64,000 nucleotides of DNA from Alcaligenaceae bacterium CGII-47. Its GTDB lineage: Bacteria; Pseudomonadota; Gammaproteobacteria; Burkholderiales; Burkholderiaceae_B. Below are positions 15,564-24,108 of the stretch, piece after piece. A model generated the notes under the pieces. It worked only from the letters and a program-made list of their open reading frames with translations, was not told where the DNA came from and searched no databases. Position 1 is the first letter of the stretch. Every line of letters begins with the position of its first letter. Location of the stretch: assembly GCA_019166125.1 (NCBI GenBank), contig JAHTBO010000003.1:128985-192984 (forward strand), written 5' to 3'. Made by a program: the position numbers and the translations under genes.

Positions 15564-17444
15564 ATGCACGTTTTATACGAAGACAGCGGCAAGCTGAAAG
15601 CCGAAACGATTTTTTCTGAAGGTGACGCATCATTGCAGGTCGAGTCGGCCTCAGGTAAACGCAGCAAAATCAAACGCAATGCCGTGCTGTTCAGCTTCGA
15701 GCAGCCCGCGCCCAGTGCGCTGCTGCCCGAGGCCGATGCCCTCGCTCAGACCCTGGACGTTGATTTTCTATGGGAGTGCGCACCCCAGGAGGAGTTCGAG
15801 GTCAGCGCTCTGGGCGAAGAATACTTTGGCCATCCACCCAGTGCTGTCGAAAAAACCGCGCTCATTATTGCCCTGTCGTCAGCACCCGCCTATTTCCATC
15901 GGCGCGGACGTGGCAGCTACCGGCCTGCCCCCCCCGAGATCCTGCAAGCAGCGTTGGCCGCAATCGAGAAAAAACGCATTCAGGCCGAGCAGCAGCAACG
16001 CTGGACCGCGGCTTTGGTGGCAGGCGAATTACCCGAGGGCTGGACTGACATCGCTCCCACTTTGCTGGATCGTCCGGACAAAAATTCACCCCAATGGAAG
16101 GCCTTCGATGCCGCCGTGCAGCAATCAGGTCTGTCGGCTGAACAGCTCTTGCTCAAACTCGGTGTCTGGCCCCATCCACTTGCGCTACACCGCTATCGTT
16201 TTCTTTCCGCTAATTTTCCAAAAGGCACGCAGTGGCCAGCCGTAACGCTGACAGAGTACGGCACCGAGCTGCCCATTGCGCAGGTTCTCGCCTACTCCAT
16301 CGACGATTCTTACACCATCGAGATCGACGACGCCCTATCCGCGCGGCTGATCGATGACCAGACAATCGAAATCGGCGTTCACATTGCTGTGCCGGCGCTC
16401 GCGATTACGCGCGATAACGAATTTGACCAGATGGCGCGCTCGCGCATGTCCACGGTCTATATGCCCGGGCAAAAGATACCCATGCTACCCGCCGAGCTCA
16501 TTCATGCATTTTCGCTGGATGCCGGAGAACTACGCCCCGTTTTATCCCTCTATGTGACCGGCCATCGCGAGACAGGCGAAATCCTGAGTAGCGATACGCG
16601 GCTGGAACGCATCCGGGTAACGGGTAATCTGCGTCATGACCAGCCTGATATGCAGATCACCGAAGACATGCTCAATGATCCGGCCACTGATCTACCCCAA
16701 GGCGACTGGTTGCGCCCGCTGTGGCAATTCGCCCTGCGCTTGTGCGCAAAGCGCGACGAGATCCGGGGCAAGCCCGAGAACAACAACCGCATCGAATACA
16801 GTTTCGATCTGGACGGGTCACCCGATGACCCCGATGCCACCATCCACCTGATCCCGCGCCAACGCAATGCCCCACTAGATCGCCTCGTGTCGGAATATAT
16901 GATCCTGGCGAATAGTCAATGGGGCGGCCTGCTCGCCCAACGCGGTGTACCCGGCATCTATCGCTCACAACAAGGCGGGCGCGTACGTATGTCGACCCAG
17001 GCTCTGCCACACGATTCGATCGCCGTTCCGCAGTACATGTGGGCCACCTCACCTTTGCGTCGCTATGTGGATCTGGTTAATCAGGGGCAGATTGTGGCCG
17101 TGGCCAAGCACGGTGTCTCCGCGCGGTTGGTCGCTCCGTTCAAGCCTAAGGATGCAGACCTCTACGCAATCATTGGGGCCTTTGATTCCCAATATGCACT
17201 CTGGGGAGAATTCCAGTCATCCATGGAGCGTTACTGGTGCTTGCGCTGGTTGCAGCAGCAGGGCATACACAGCACCGCGGCGACGGTGCTGCGCGAAAAC
17301 CTGGTGCGCCTGGATTGTGCACCCTTGGTCACGCGCGTCAACGGCCTGCCCGAGCTGGAACGCGGCGACACACTCACACTGGATATCATGGGCTTTGATG
17401 AATTAAGCCTCGATATCGACTGCCGCTTACGCGAGGCGGTATAA
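15564..17444 (+). CDS. RNB-domain (RNase II family) exoribonuclease
   Basis: The 626-residue protein is a 3'-to-5' exoribonuclease of the RNase II/RNR superfamily. The RNB catalytic region begins near residue 225 and holds the metal-site motif SIDDSYTIEIDDALSA. Relative to E. coli RNase II (D201, D207, D209, D210), D247, D255 and D256 are kept and the second acid is Glu253. This Glu variant is common in an RNB subgroup. The later RNB landmark AVPQYMWATSPLRRYVDL is present near 485-505 and contains the catalytic Arg. The N-terminal 220 residues are divergent and no canonical cold-shock domain is obvious. The ribosome site is weak. It may form a transcript with the TonB-like gene and aroE, which follow closely. 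Confidence 0.88.
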   Translation: MHVLYEDSGKLKAETIFSEGDASLQVESASGKRSKIKRNAVLFSFEQPAPSALLPEADALAQTLDVDFLWECAPQEEFEVSALGEEYFGHPPSAVEKTALIIALSSAPAYFHRRGRGSYRPAPPEILQAALAAIEKKRIQAEQQQRWTAALVAGELPEGWTDIAPTLLDRPDKNSPQWKAFDAAVQQSGLSAEQLLLKLGVWPHPLALHRYRFLSANFPKGTQWPAVTLTEYGTELPIAQVLAYSIDDSYTIEIDDALSARLIDDQTIEIGVHIAVPALAITRDNEFDQMARSRMSTVYMPGQKIPMLPAELIHAFSLDAGELRPVLSLYVTGHRETGEILSSDTRLERIRVTGNLRHDQPDMQITEDMLNDPATDLPQGDWLRPLWQFALRLCAKRDEIRGKPENNNRIEYSFDLDGSPDDPDATIHLIPRQRNAPLDRLVSEYMILANSQWGGLLAQRGVPGIYRSQQGGRVRMSTQALPHDSIAVPQYMWATSPLRRYVDLVNQGQIVAVAKHGVSARLVAPFKPKDADLYAIIGAFDSQYALWGEFQSSMERYWCLRWLQQQGIHSTAATVLRENLVRLDCAPLVTRVNGLPELERGDTLTLDIMGFDELSLDIDCRLREAV

Positions 17445-17453
17445 GGCTCGCCC

Positions 17454-18335
17454 ATGTCGGCACTCACCGCCCGCCTGCTCGAGGTCTCGTATGTGCGCAA
17501 AGGCTACCTGCCTGCAGCGCTCGTCATCTCTTTGTGCTTGCACGCCGCGCTGCTCGCCTGGCGGTTTGGGACCGCACCAGCACCCCGACACGAAGCCTCG
17601 ATGCTAGAGGTCACGCTCGTAAACGCACGTAGCGAGACGCCGCCCCTGCGCCCGCAAATCCTCGCACAGCAATCGCTCGATGGCGGTGGCACTCAGAAAA
17701 AGGCCCAGGCGGCCACACCGCTTCCCCGCACCACAGATCGTCCAGCCGACGAGGTCATACTCCAGGCTCTACGTCGCAAACAAGCCGAGCTGGAAGAATA
17801 TCAAGATGCCCTCCTCGCTCAGCTCACCGCGCACGATGCGGTCCCTGCCCCACGGCCTTCGCCCGAACTGCTGGGGCAAAACAGAGAACCCGGCCAAGAC
17901 GCTCGCAACCAGGAAGCCCTGATCCTCAACGCCCAAATCGCCACGATCAAAGAACACATCGAGCGCTACAACGCATTGCCGCGCTACACTTACGTCGGGC
18001 CCTCAGCCCAGGAGGCCGACACGGCACGTTACGTCGAGTCCTGGCGCAAGCGTATCGAGATCATCGGCACTGAACATTACCCACCGGGGGCGCGTGGCAA
18101 GGTCTACGGCACGCTGCAATTGACGGTCTATATCCGCCGCGACGGCTCAGTGGATCACCTTGAATTTGATCGGCCCTCGATGCATGCTGTACTCAATAGC
18201 GCCGCACGACGCATTATTGAGCTCGCTGCACCCTTCGAACCATTTGCTCCCGAGCTCGCCGCCCGCACCGATATCCTGGCGATCACCCGCACATGGAATT
18301 TCACGAACGATACACTGGATGTACAAAGCCCATGA
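17454..18335 (+). CDS. TonB-like protein with C-terminal TonB domain
   Basis: The 293-residue protein has a short cytosolic N-terminus and one signal-anchor helix (about residues 18-36, with SLCLH as in TonB proteins). A periplasmic stretch follows, with a coiled coil around 100-125 and 155-175. The C-terminal TonB/TolA-like domain (about 200-290) includes ARGKVYGTLQLTVYIRRDGS. It ends in an overlap with aroE (ATGA). No exbB/exbD or TonB-dependent receptor is nearby, and the Pro-rich spacer of classical TonB is replaced by coiled coil. It may therefore be a structural or envelope-spanning relative, not the energy transducer for iron uptake. This gene and aroE adjoin in related Burkholderiales. 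Confidence 0.8.
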   Translation: MSALTARLLEVSYVRKGYLPAALVISLCLHAALLAWRFGTAPAPRHEASMLEVTLVNARSETPPLRPQILAQQSLDGGGTQKKAQAATPLPRTTDRPADEVILQALRRKQAELEEYQDALLAQLTAHDAVPAPRPSPELLGQNREPGQDARNQEALILNAQIATIKEHIERYNALPRYTYVGPSAQEADTARYVESWRKRIEIIGTEHYPPGARGKVYGTLQLTVYIRRDGSVDHLEFDRPSMHAVLNSAARRIIELAAPFEPFAPELAARTDILAITRTWNFTNDTLDVQSP

Positions 18336-19177
18336 AGATCGAAGGCAAACGATATGCAGTCATTGGCAACCCAATTGCCCACAGCCGCTCACCCGAAATC
18401 CACGAATTATTCGGCCAGCAGACAGGTATTGCACTGCACTACGAGCGCTTGCTCGCGCCCCCAGCCGATTGCCAACGGGTCATTGAGGCATTTTTCGAGG
18501 GGGGTGGCCACGGACTGAATGTAACACTCCCGTTTAAAGAACAAGCCTACAAGCTGGCGCGCGCTCATCTGGATACCCGAGCACAGGCCGCGCTGGCGGT
18601 CAATACCCTGTGGATGCAGGATGGCGATCTGCATGGCAGCAATACGGATGGCCTGGGGCTATTGCAGGACTTGATTCGATTGGGTTTCCCCCCTACGAAT
18701 CGACGTATTTTGCTGATTGGCGCGGGCGGCGCAGCACGGGGCGTGGTTCTGCCTTTACTCCAGGCTTCATGCCACTATCTGAGGATTATCAACCGTACCG
18801 CCGATCGCGCCGCCCAACTTGCCGCCCATGTGGCGACACTCGTACCGGACGCCGCCCGAGGCCTGGATCATGGCGGCCTGGATCACACAGAGGGCGTCTG
18901 GGATATCGTGATCAATGCATCGGCAAGCAGCCTGGGCAACACCCCCCTCGTGCTGCCCGGTCTGGTGTACCGCCCAGACACCCTCGCCTACGATATGGCC
19001 TATGGCGCCCAGACCACGTCTTTTTTGCAAAATGCCCAAGACCAAGACGTGGGCCACATCGCAGATGGCCTGGGCATGCTGGTCGGCCAGGCCGCAGCAA
19101 GCTTTGCTATCTGGCATGGCGTCACACCTGAAATCGAGCCAGTCTTGCACGCGTTGCGGACTCGTCTGCTTGCCTAG
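18332..19177 (+). CDS. aroE: Shikimate dehydrogenase
   Basis: AroE reduces 3-dehydroshikimate to shikimate with NADPH, the fourth step towards aromatic amino acids. The 281-residue protein carries the substrate motif SRSP (18-21), the catalytic Lys69 in NVTLPFK, and Asp106 in NTDGLG. The glycine-rich nucleotide loop is GAGGAARG (130-137) and the NADP-preferring NRT motif is at 154-156. The start at 18332 overlaps the stop of the TonB-like gene by four bases, which suggests translational coupling; a frame open to 18293 lies inside that gene. mtgA starts 5 bp after it. Confidence 0.96.
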   Translation: MKIEGKRYAVIGNPIAHSRSPEIHELFGQQTGIALHYERLLAPPADCQRVIEAFFEGGGHGLNVTLPFKEQAYKLARAHLDTRAQAALAVNTLWMQDGDLHGSNTDGLGLLQDLIRLGFPPTNRRILLIGAGGAARGVVLPLLQASCHYLRIINRTADRAAQLAAHVATLVPDAARGLDHGGLDHTEGVWDIVINASASSLGNTPLVLPGLVYRPDTLAYDMAYGAQTTSFLQNAQDQDVGHIADGLGMLVGQAAASFAIWHGVTPEIEPVLHALRTRLLA

Positions 19178-19182
19178 ACCAC

Positions 19183-19896
19183 ATGGCCCGACGCCCCATC
19201 CGTACATTCATAGCAGGAGCACTATTAACGGGCCTGGCAGCGATATTTCTGTACCAGTTAGGCTTATTCGCGATGGTGCTCTGGTTCAATTTTCGTAATC
19301 CAGCCAATAGCGCCGTCATGCAGGAAACCCTGGCGACATTGCGCGCCGCCAACCCCCGGACACAGTTGCAATACGAGTGGACGCCGTACGCCCAGATCAG
19401 CAAAAACCTCAAGCTTGCGGTCATCGCCTCGGAGGACACCGGCTTTACGGATCACGATGGCATCGAATGGGATGCGATCCGCAAAGCATGGAAATACAAC
19501 CAGCGCCAAGCCGACCTCGGGCGCGACAAACGGCGCGGCGGCTCCACGATCACCCAGCAACTTGCAAAGAACCTGTTTTTATCCAATTCACGCAACTATC
19601 TGCGCAAAGGCCAGGAACTGATCCTCGCCTACATGATTGAGCTAGTCATGAGCAAGCAGCGTATTCTGGAGCTCTATCTGAATATCGCACAATGGGGGAC
19701 ACAAACCTTTGGTGCCCAAGCCGCAGCCAAACACTATTTCCGTACAGACGCAGCCCGTCTATCCAGCGGGCAGGCGGCACAACTTGCAGCAATGCTGCCC
19801 AAACCCGCCTACTATGACGAGCATGGCGCCACCCCCTATCTGCGCCAGCGCATCGCCACCATACAGCAACGCATGCGCCAGGTTGCCATTCCTTAG
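19183..19896 (+). CDS. mtgA: Monofunctional biosynthetic peptidoglycan transglycosylase
   Basis: MtgA polymerises lipid II into glycan strands without transpeptidase activity. The 237-residue protein has one N-terminal membrane anchor (about 9-35). The GT51 domain follows with the catalytic Glu84 in ASEDTGF, motif II RRGGSTITQQLAKNLF (117-132), the conserved RKGQELILAYMIE block (141-153) and the ELYLNIAQWG block (163-172). The pairing with aroE is common in betaproteobacteria. It starts 5 bp after aroE and ends 64 bp before lptG. Confidence 0.95.
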   Translation: MARRPIRTFIAGALLTGLAAIFLYQLGLFAMVLWFNFRNPANSAVMQETLATLRAANPRTQLQYEWTPYAQISKNLKLAVIASEDTGFTDHDGIEWDAIRKAWKYNQRQADLGRDKRRGGSTITQQLAKNLFLSNSRNYLRKGQELILAYMIELVMSKQRILELYLNIAQWGTQTFGAQAAAKHYFRTDAARLSSGQAAQLAAMLPKPAYYDEHGATPYLRQRIATIQQRMRQVAIP

Positions 19897-19960
19897 CTAT
19901 CCGTACGAGCCCTCGACGCATAAAGCGGTACTATCTGGGGTTTAGGTCTCTATACGCTCG

Positions 19961-21136
19961 ATGCGCACCACACGCCGTTATCTCGCCGCCGAAATCTACC
20001 GCGCCAGCGCGGTCGTGCTGCTGGCCCTAGTCGGCCTATTCATGTTCTTTGCCCTGATCGAAGGGCTGGACAAGGTCGGCGTACGCTTGACACTTGCCAA
20101 TCTGTTTTACCTCCAGGCCCTGGATCTGCCCTCACACCTGTATGAGCTGCTGCCTATCGGCCTGCTGATTGGCGCAGTCCTCGCCTTGGCTGGCCTCGCA
20201 CAGCGCAACGAGCTCACCATTTTGCGCGCCTCCGGCGTGAGTGGTATGAAACTACTGCGCGCGCTGTGGGCCATTACCATCCCCCTTGTACTGGGTGCAT
20301 TTTTACTCTCTGAAGTCATCACACCTGCCGCCGAGATCCAAGGCAGCGAATCACGCCTGGCCTTACTTGGTCGCACCGATGGGGGTCGTTTGGCCAGTGG
20401 CTATTGGTTCAAGGAAACCGACACCCAAGGAGGGGTGCGGATTATCAATATCGAGCAAATGACTGGTCGCGGCAAGGTCAGCGGCGTCACGCTCTATGAG
20501 TTGGACAAAGGCCAAGTCCTGCGCTCGTTCTCTCAGGCCGCAGAGGGTGAGTTCCAGGACGGCACACTGGTGCTGCGCCACGTCACCGAGCTGCATATTG
20601 ATGCCAATTCCGTAAGCGCCTTGGCTGATGCTCAGGTTCAAACCACACCCATCACCCATCTGAAGACTGATGCCCAACGGCGCGTTCCAACCTCACTTAC
20701 GCCAGAGCGGCTAATCGCACGCGTCCTGACACCAGACCGCATGTCCATCGCTGATCTGGTGGACTACATCGACTACCTGCGGAAAAACAATCTGCAATCC
20801 GACCGACAGGTCATCGCGCTATGGCGCAAGATTGCCTACCCGTTCACCCTGTTGGTCATGATCACGATCGCCGCACCCATCGGGTTTATGCAGACCCGGC
20901 GCGGAGGGGTGGGCCTGAAGGTCTTTGCTGGCATTATCCTGGGGGTGGGGTTTTTCATGCTCAATCAGCTCGCGCTCAACGCAGGCATGCTGGGCGACTG
21001 GCCGCCTTGGGCGACGGCATTATTTCCGAATCTGTTTGGCCTGGCGCTGGCCCTCACCGCCATGGCCATGATGGAACACAAACACTCGCTTACGCGGTTT
21101 ATCCAGCGGCGGCGCGCCGTGTCGCGTCTCGCATGA
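19961..21136 (+). CDS. lptG: LPS export ABC transporter permease LptG
   Basis: The 391-residue protein belongs to the YjgP/YjgQ family: six membrane helices (three near residues 13-125, three near 285-380) flanking a large periplasmic beta-jellyroll domain. The N-terminal [20 protein letters not shown] and the phrase [18 protein letters not shown] are typical of LptG rather than LptF. With LptB2 and LptF it extracts lipopolysaccharide from the inner membrane. In most proteobacteria lptF lies directly upstream of lptG; here mtgA occupies that place and no second permease gene is in the window. Its stop codon overlaps the apaH start by four bases. Confidence 0.88.
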   Translation: MRTTRRYLAAEIYRASAVVLLALVGLFMFFALIEGLDKVGVRLTLANLFYLQALDLPSHLYELLPIGLLIGAVLALAGLAQRNELTILRASGVSGMKLLRALWAITIPLVLGAFLLSEVITPAAEIQGSESRLALLGRTDGGRLASGYWFKETDTQGGVRIINIEQMTGRGKVSGVTLYELDKGQVLRSFSQAAEGEFQDGTLVLRHVTELHIDANSVSALADAQVQTTPITHLKTDAQRRVPTSLTPERLIARVLTPDRMSIADLVDYIDYLRKNNLQSDRQVIALWRKIAYPFTLLVMITIAAPIGFMQTRRGGVGLKVFAGIILGVGFFMLNQLALNAGMLGDWPPWATALFPNLFGLALALTAMAMMEHKHSLTRFIQRRRAVSRLA

Positions 21137-21993
21137 CAGCGCAGACACCCGGATCAGTTTGGGTCATCGGCGACCTCCAAGGGTGCCTCACGCCTCTGCG
21201 TGCGCTGCTAAGCCAGCCCGAGCTGGCACAGCCCGACAGTCAATTCTGGTTCGCTGGTGATCTGGTCAATCGTGGCCCGGATTCATTGGGCACACTCAGG
21301 CACATTATCGGCCTGGGGGCCCGTGCCACTTCAATCCTGGGCAATCATGACCTACACCTGCTGGCGATCGCAGCAGGATTTCGCGCGCCCAGCAGATCCG
21401 ATACATTACAAGAGATTCTGAGCGCACCGGATGCCCCCGACTTGATTGATTGGCTACGCCATCGCCCATTACTTCATCGGGCGCAGGGGCATATCATGGT
21501 GCATGCGGGCATCCATCCCGACTGGACACTGGATCAGGCCCAAGCCCTGGCTCATGAGGTAGAGACCGCTTTACGCGGCCCCCGATGGCGCGAGGCGCTC
21601 CAGGGCATCTACGGGAACGAACCCTTGCGCTGGCATGACACGCTAAGCGGTGACCTACGCCTGCGCGTTATTGTCAACGTGCTAACGAGGATGCGGATGT
21701 GTACCCCCGAGGGCGCGCTGAATTTCAAACACAAAGGCGCACCGGACCCGACAAGTGCACTCCAGCCATGGTTCGACCTCCCGGCAGCAGCACCACGCAA
21801 CGAGACGATTGTGTTTGGTCATTGGTCCACACTGGGCCTGATGGTCCGCGCAGATGCCATCTGCCTGGATACCGGCTGCGTATGGGGCCGTGCGCTGACC
21901 GCCTTGCGCCTGCAGGATCATCATATCGTGCGGCAACCCTGTGTGGGCGGTGCCGCGCACGCTCATGATGTTGGGTCCAGGGCATCCAGATAG
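21133..21993 (+). CDS. apaH: Symmetrical bis(5'-nucleosyl)-tetraphosphatase
   Basis: ApaH cleaves Ap4A into two ADP and also removes Np4 caps from RNA. The 286-residue metallophosphatase has the metal-site motifs GDLQGC (13-18), [10 protein letters not shown] (42-51), GNHDLHLL (70-77) and HAGIHPDW (about 126-133), then the conserved [13 protein letters not shown] and FGHWSTLGL blocks. The start at 21133 overlaps the end of lptG; a longer frame to 20821 is inside lptG. Its 3' end overlaps the convergent ruvX gene by 31 bp, and the last 25 residues look poorly conserved. Confidence 0.94.
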   Translation: MTAQTPGSVWVIGDLQGCLTPLRALLSQPELAQPDSQFWFAGDLVNRGPDSLGTLRHIIGLGARATSILGNHDLHLLAIAAGFRAPSRSDTLQEILSAPDAPDLIDWLRHRPLLHRAQGHIMVHAGIHPDWTLDQAQALAHEVETALRGPRWREALQGIYGNEPLRWHDTLSGDLRLRVIVNVLTRMRMCTPEGALNFKHKGAPDPTSALQPWFDLPAAAPRNETIVFGHWSTLGLMVRADAICLDTGCVWGRALTALRLQDHHIVRQPCVGGAAHAHDVGSRASR

Positions 21994-22367
21994 CGCTGCA
22001 AAATCACGCAGGCTGCCACCGCATCATCTGCCTCATGCGTACCTAGAATCTCCTGCGCCTCCATGCTCGACCCACGCTCATCAACCAACTCGACCTGCAC
22101 CCCGAAACGGCCATGCAACTGATTGGCAAAACGGCGGCATCGCAGGGATGCATATTGCTCTTGCCCATCAAGCGTGAGCGGCAGGCCGACAATCACGCGC
22201 TCAGGCTGCCATTCGTCGAGCAACGCCCCAATGCGGGCAAAACGCTCGGCACGCGTGACCGACTTCAGGATCAGCAAGGGCCGGGCGTGACGTGTGAGCG
22301 TATTGCCCAGCGCCACACCGATTTTTTTTGTACCGTAATCAAAGGCCAACAGCGTCTGCTCAGGCAT
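21963..22367 (-). CDS. ruvX: Putative pre-16S rRNA nuclease / Holliday junction resolvase-like
   Basis: The 134-residue protein of the YqgF/RuvX family has an RNase H-like fold: [14 protein letters not shown] at the N-terminus with the first catalytic Asp, [12 protein letters not shown] in the middle, and [11 protein letters not shown] with the second acidic group. Members process the 5' end of 16S rRNA. Its start overlaps the end of yqgE by eight bases; this yqgE-ruvX pair is conserved in proteobacteria. A start three codons upstream (22376) is also possible. Confidence 0.92.
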   Translation of the reverse strand: MPEQTLLAFDYGTKKIGVALGNTLTRHARPLLILKSVTRAERFARIGALLDEWQPERVIVGLPLTLDGQEQYASLRCRRFANQLHGRFGVQVELVDERGSSMEAQEILGTHEADDAVAACVILQRYLDALDPTS

Positions 22368-22956
22368 GGCCCACATGGCTGGTCAACATCGAGGCATTTA
22401 TCCCCAGCTGTGCCAAGGCAGCGTCATAGCGCCCCTCTGCGGGCACGTCAAACAGAATCTGGTTGCTCGCACTGACGTTGAGCCAGGCGTTACGCGCGAG
22501 CTCATCCTCGAGCTGCCCCGACCCCCAACCAGCGTACCCCAAGGTCACCAGCATCTGGGTTGGCCCATGACCGTTAGCGACATCCTGGAGGATATCGCGC
22601 GATGTGGTGAGCGCCACATCCTCGTCCAGCGCAATGCTAGAGCTGTACTCGCCTCGCGGCATATGCAGCACAAAGCCACGATCCGTCTGTACGGGTCCAC
22701 CAAAAAACACTGGTGCCTGGCCAACCAGCCCGATCTCAAGCGAGAGCTTGAGATCAATACGCTCTAACAAATCTCCTACGGTGAGGTCGGTCGGCCGGTT
22801 GATCACTAATCCGAGCGCCCCACGCTCGGTGTGCTCACAGACATAGATGATCGTGCTCGCCAGCTCTCCGCTTACCATCCCAGGCATCGCCAACAGGAAT
22901 TGCCGCGACAAGTCAATGCGAGGTTCGGTTGTAGATTGATGTGTGGATGACACCAT
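22360..22956 (-). CDS. UPF0301 (YqgE/AlgH) family protein
   Basis: The 198-residue protein shows the family landmarks [12 protein letters not shown] at the N-terminus, the [10 protein letters not shown] block (about 53-62), [15 protein letters not shown] (about 90-104) and [18 protein letters not shown] (about 150-167). The family is widespread next to ruvX, and AlgH was linked to alginate regulation in Pseudomonas, but no biochemical function is settled. The first 15 residues are a Ser/Thr-rich extension before the conserved region. It is the first gene of the yqgE-ruvX pair, 43 bp after the rubredoxin gene on the same strand. Confidence 0.92.
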   Translation of the reverse strand: MVSSTHQSTTEPRIDLSRQFLLAMPGMVSGELASTIIYVCEHTERGALGLVINRPTDLTVGDLLERIDLKLSLEIGLVGQAPVFFGGPVQTDRGFVLHMPRGEYSSSIALDEDVALTTSRDILQDVANGHGPTQMLVTLGYAGWGSGQLEDELARNAWLNVSASNQILFDVPAEGRYDAALAQLGINASMLTSHVGHA

Positions 22957-22999
22957 GACTGCCCCCTGTTAGACGTTATGGCCAGTCTCTAGATTATCA

Positions 23000-23164
23000 T
23001 CAGATCTCGATTAACTCGAAGTCTTCTTTGCGCGCGCCACATTCCGGACACACCCAGTTAGGCGGAACGTCCTCCCAGCGCGTGCCCGGCGCAATGCCGT
23101 CCTCGGGGAAGCCCGACGCCTCGTCATAAATCCAACCGCAGATCAAACACATCCAGGTACGCAT
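23000..23164 (-). CDS. rubA: Rubredoxin
   Basis: The 54-residue protein is a complete small rubredoxin with one iron bound by four cysteines: C6/C9 in CLICG and C39/C42 in CPECG. It also has the usual aromatic core (W4, Y13, W30, W37) and the GFPEDGIAPGTRWEDVP stretch. It carries one electron in the cytosol; in Burkholderiales it is often found between hemL/thiD and yqgE, and the redox partner is not adjacent. The ATG at 23164 is the only one that gives the correct N-terminus. It is divergent from the thiD-like gene across 65 bp. Confidence 0.95.
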   Translation of the reverse strand: MRTWMCLICGWIYDEASGFPEDGIAPGTRWEDVPPNWVCPECGARKEDFELIEI

Positions 23165-23215
23165 TGCTGTTGCCTTGTACTGAGTGACACCATATGGGGG
23201 AAGCTCGCTGTAGCG

Positions 23216-23239
23216 TGGCATCCATTAGAATGGATGCCA
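23216..23239. repeat. 11-bp-arm inverted repeat over the thiD-like start codon
   Basis: TGGCATCCATT (23216-23226) and AATGGATGCCA (23229-23239) are perfect reverse complements with a 2-nt centre. The ATG at 23230 lies inside the right arm. It can act as a DNA operator between the divergent rubredoxin and thiD-like genes or, if transcribed, as a hairpin hiding the start codon. Confidence 0.65.
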
Positions 23240-24108
23240 TAGTACTAAACCCTGGCATATTCCGTGCCGATACTCGGGAACTCTACGCAGCAATGGTCGA
23301 CGCCGTTCAAACGCCTTATCCACCGCTACCCCTTATTTTCGGTCCGTTCGACCCAAGTGGCGCCAGTAACCTACCTATCGACGCAGTCATTTGCGCCGAG
23401 CTGGGGGCGCATGCGCTGTGTGTGATCACCGCCATCCATGTCCAGGACTCGGCTGGCCTCGAGTCCATTCAGCGAGTCAACGCCGAGCTCATCGACGACC
23501 AGGCACGCTGCCTACTCGAGGACATGCCCGTTGGGGCAATCAAGGTCGGCCCCCTATATGATCTCGAGACCATCAGCATGCTCGCGCAGATCGCTGCAGA
23601 CTATACGGAAATCCCGCTCGTGCTGCACCTATCAGCCCCACCCGATATCGGAGACCTGGAGGAGCTTGACGCCGAAGAGACGGTCAGCGCACTGCTAGAG
23701 CTGCTCTTGCCACAGGCCGATGTTGTAATCGTAGAGCGTAGCCTGCTTGACCGGTGGCATGGCGCCGGCACACTCACCACATCCAATACAGATGACCCAG
23801 TTCAGGCCTTACATGAATATGGTGTGCCCTATGTCCTGTGCAGCAATGTAGCCATTAGCTCTGGAATGAACGGTGTCGTGCTCTATGCGAAAAGCGGCCC
23901 AGGGGCACGCTGGAACTGGCCGATCCCGCAAGTACGCATCAGCGACTCGGATGGTATGCTAGCCGATGCTGTGGTCACCCTGCTCGCGCAAGGCCAAGTG
24001 ATACCCGAGGCCATCCGTCACGCAGTGATACAAGCCACATCCATGCTTAAACACCATTTCCATCCTGGCATGGGCCAGAGAATGCTTCTTCATACCCGCC
24101 AATCATGA
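23230..24108 (+). CDS. ThiD-like (hydroxymethylpyrimidine kinase family) protein, divergent
   Basis: The 292-residue protein aligns with ThiD kinases: FGPFDPSGASNLPIDAV stands for the usual AGSDSGGGAGIQAD start, followed by the VITAIHVQDSAG and AIKVGPLYDLET segments of ThiD. Its overlap with thiE supports a place in thiamine synthesis. However, the C-terminal anion-hole and catalytic motif GTGC is replaced by SDSDGM, so the catalytic Cys and glycines are missing, and the region 145-165 is unusually acidic. It may be a low-activity, altered-specificity or non-catalytic relative. The start at 23230 sits inside an inverted repeat without a clear ribosome site; a later ATG at 23293 would keep the whole conserved domain. 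Confidence 0.75.
   Translation: MDAIVLNPGIFRADTRELYAAMVDAVQTPYPPLPLIFGPFDPSGASNLPIDAVICAELGAHALCVITAIHVQDSAGLESIQRVNAELIDDQARCLLEDMPVGAIKVGPLYDLETISMLAQIAADYTEIPLVLHLSAPPDIGDLEELDAEETVSALLELLLPQADVVIVERSLLDRWHGAGTLTTSNTDDPVQALHEYGVPYVLCSNVAISSGMNGVVLYAKSGPGARWNWPIPQVRISDSDGMLADAVVTLLAQGQVIPEAIRHAVIQATSMLKHHFHPGMGQRMLLHTRQS

Noticed and set aside
20821-21132. N-terminal extension of apaH
   Set aside because: It lies entirely inside lptG in another frame and the ApaH fold begins at the ATG at 21133.
23165-23229. TPP riboswitch upstream of the thiamine genes
   Set aside because: The gap is only 65 bp and lacks the conserved CUGAGA and GAUAAUGCCAGCG-type blocks.
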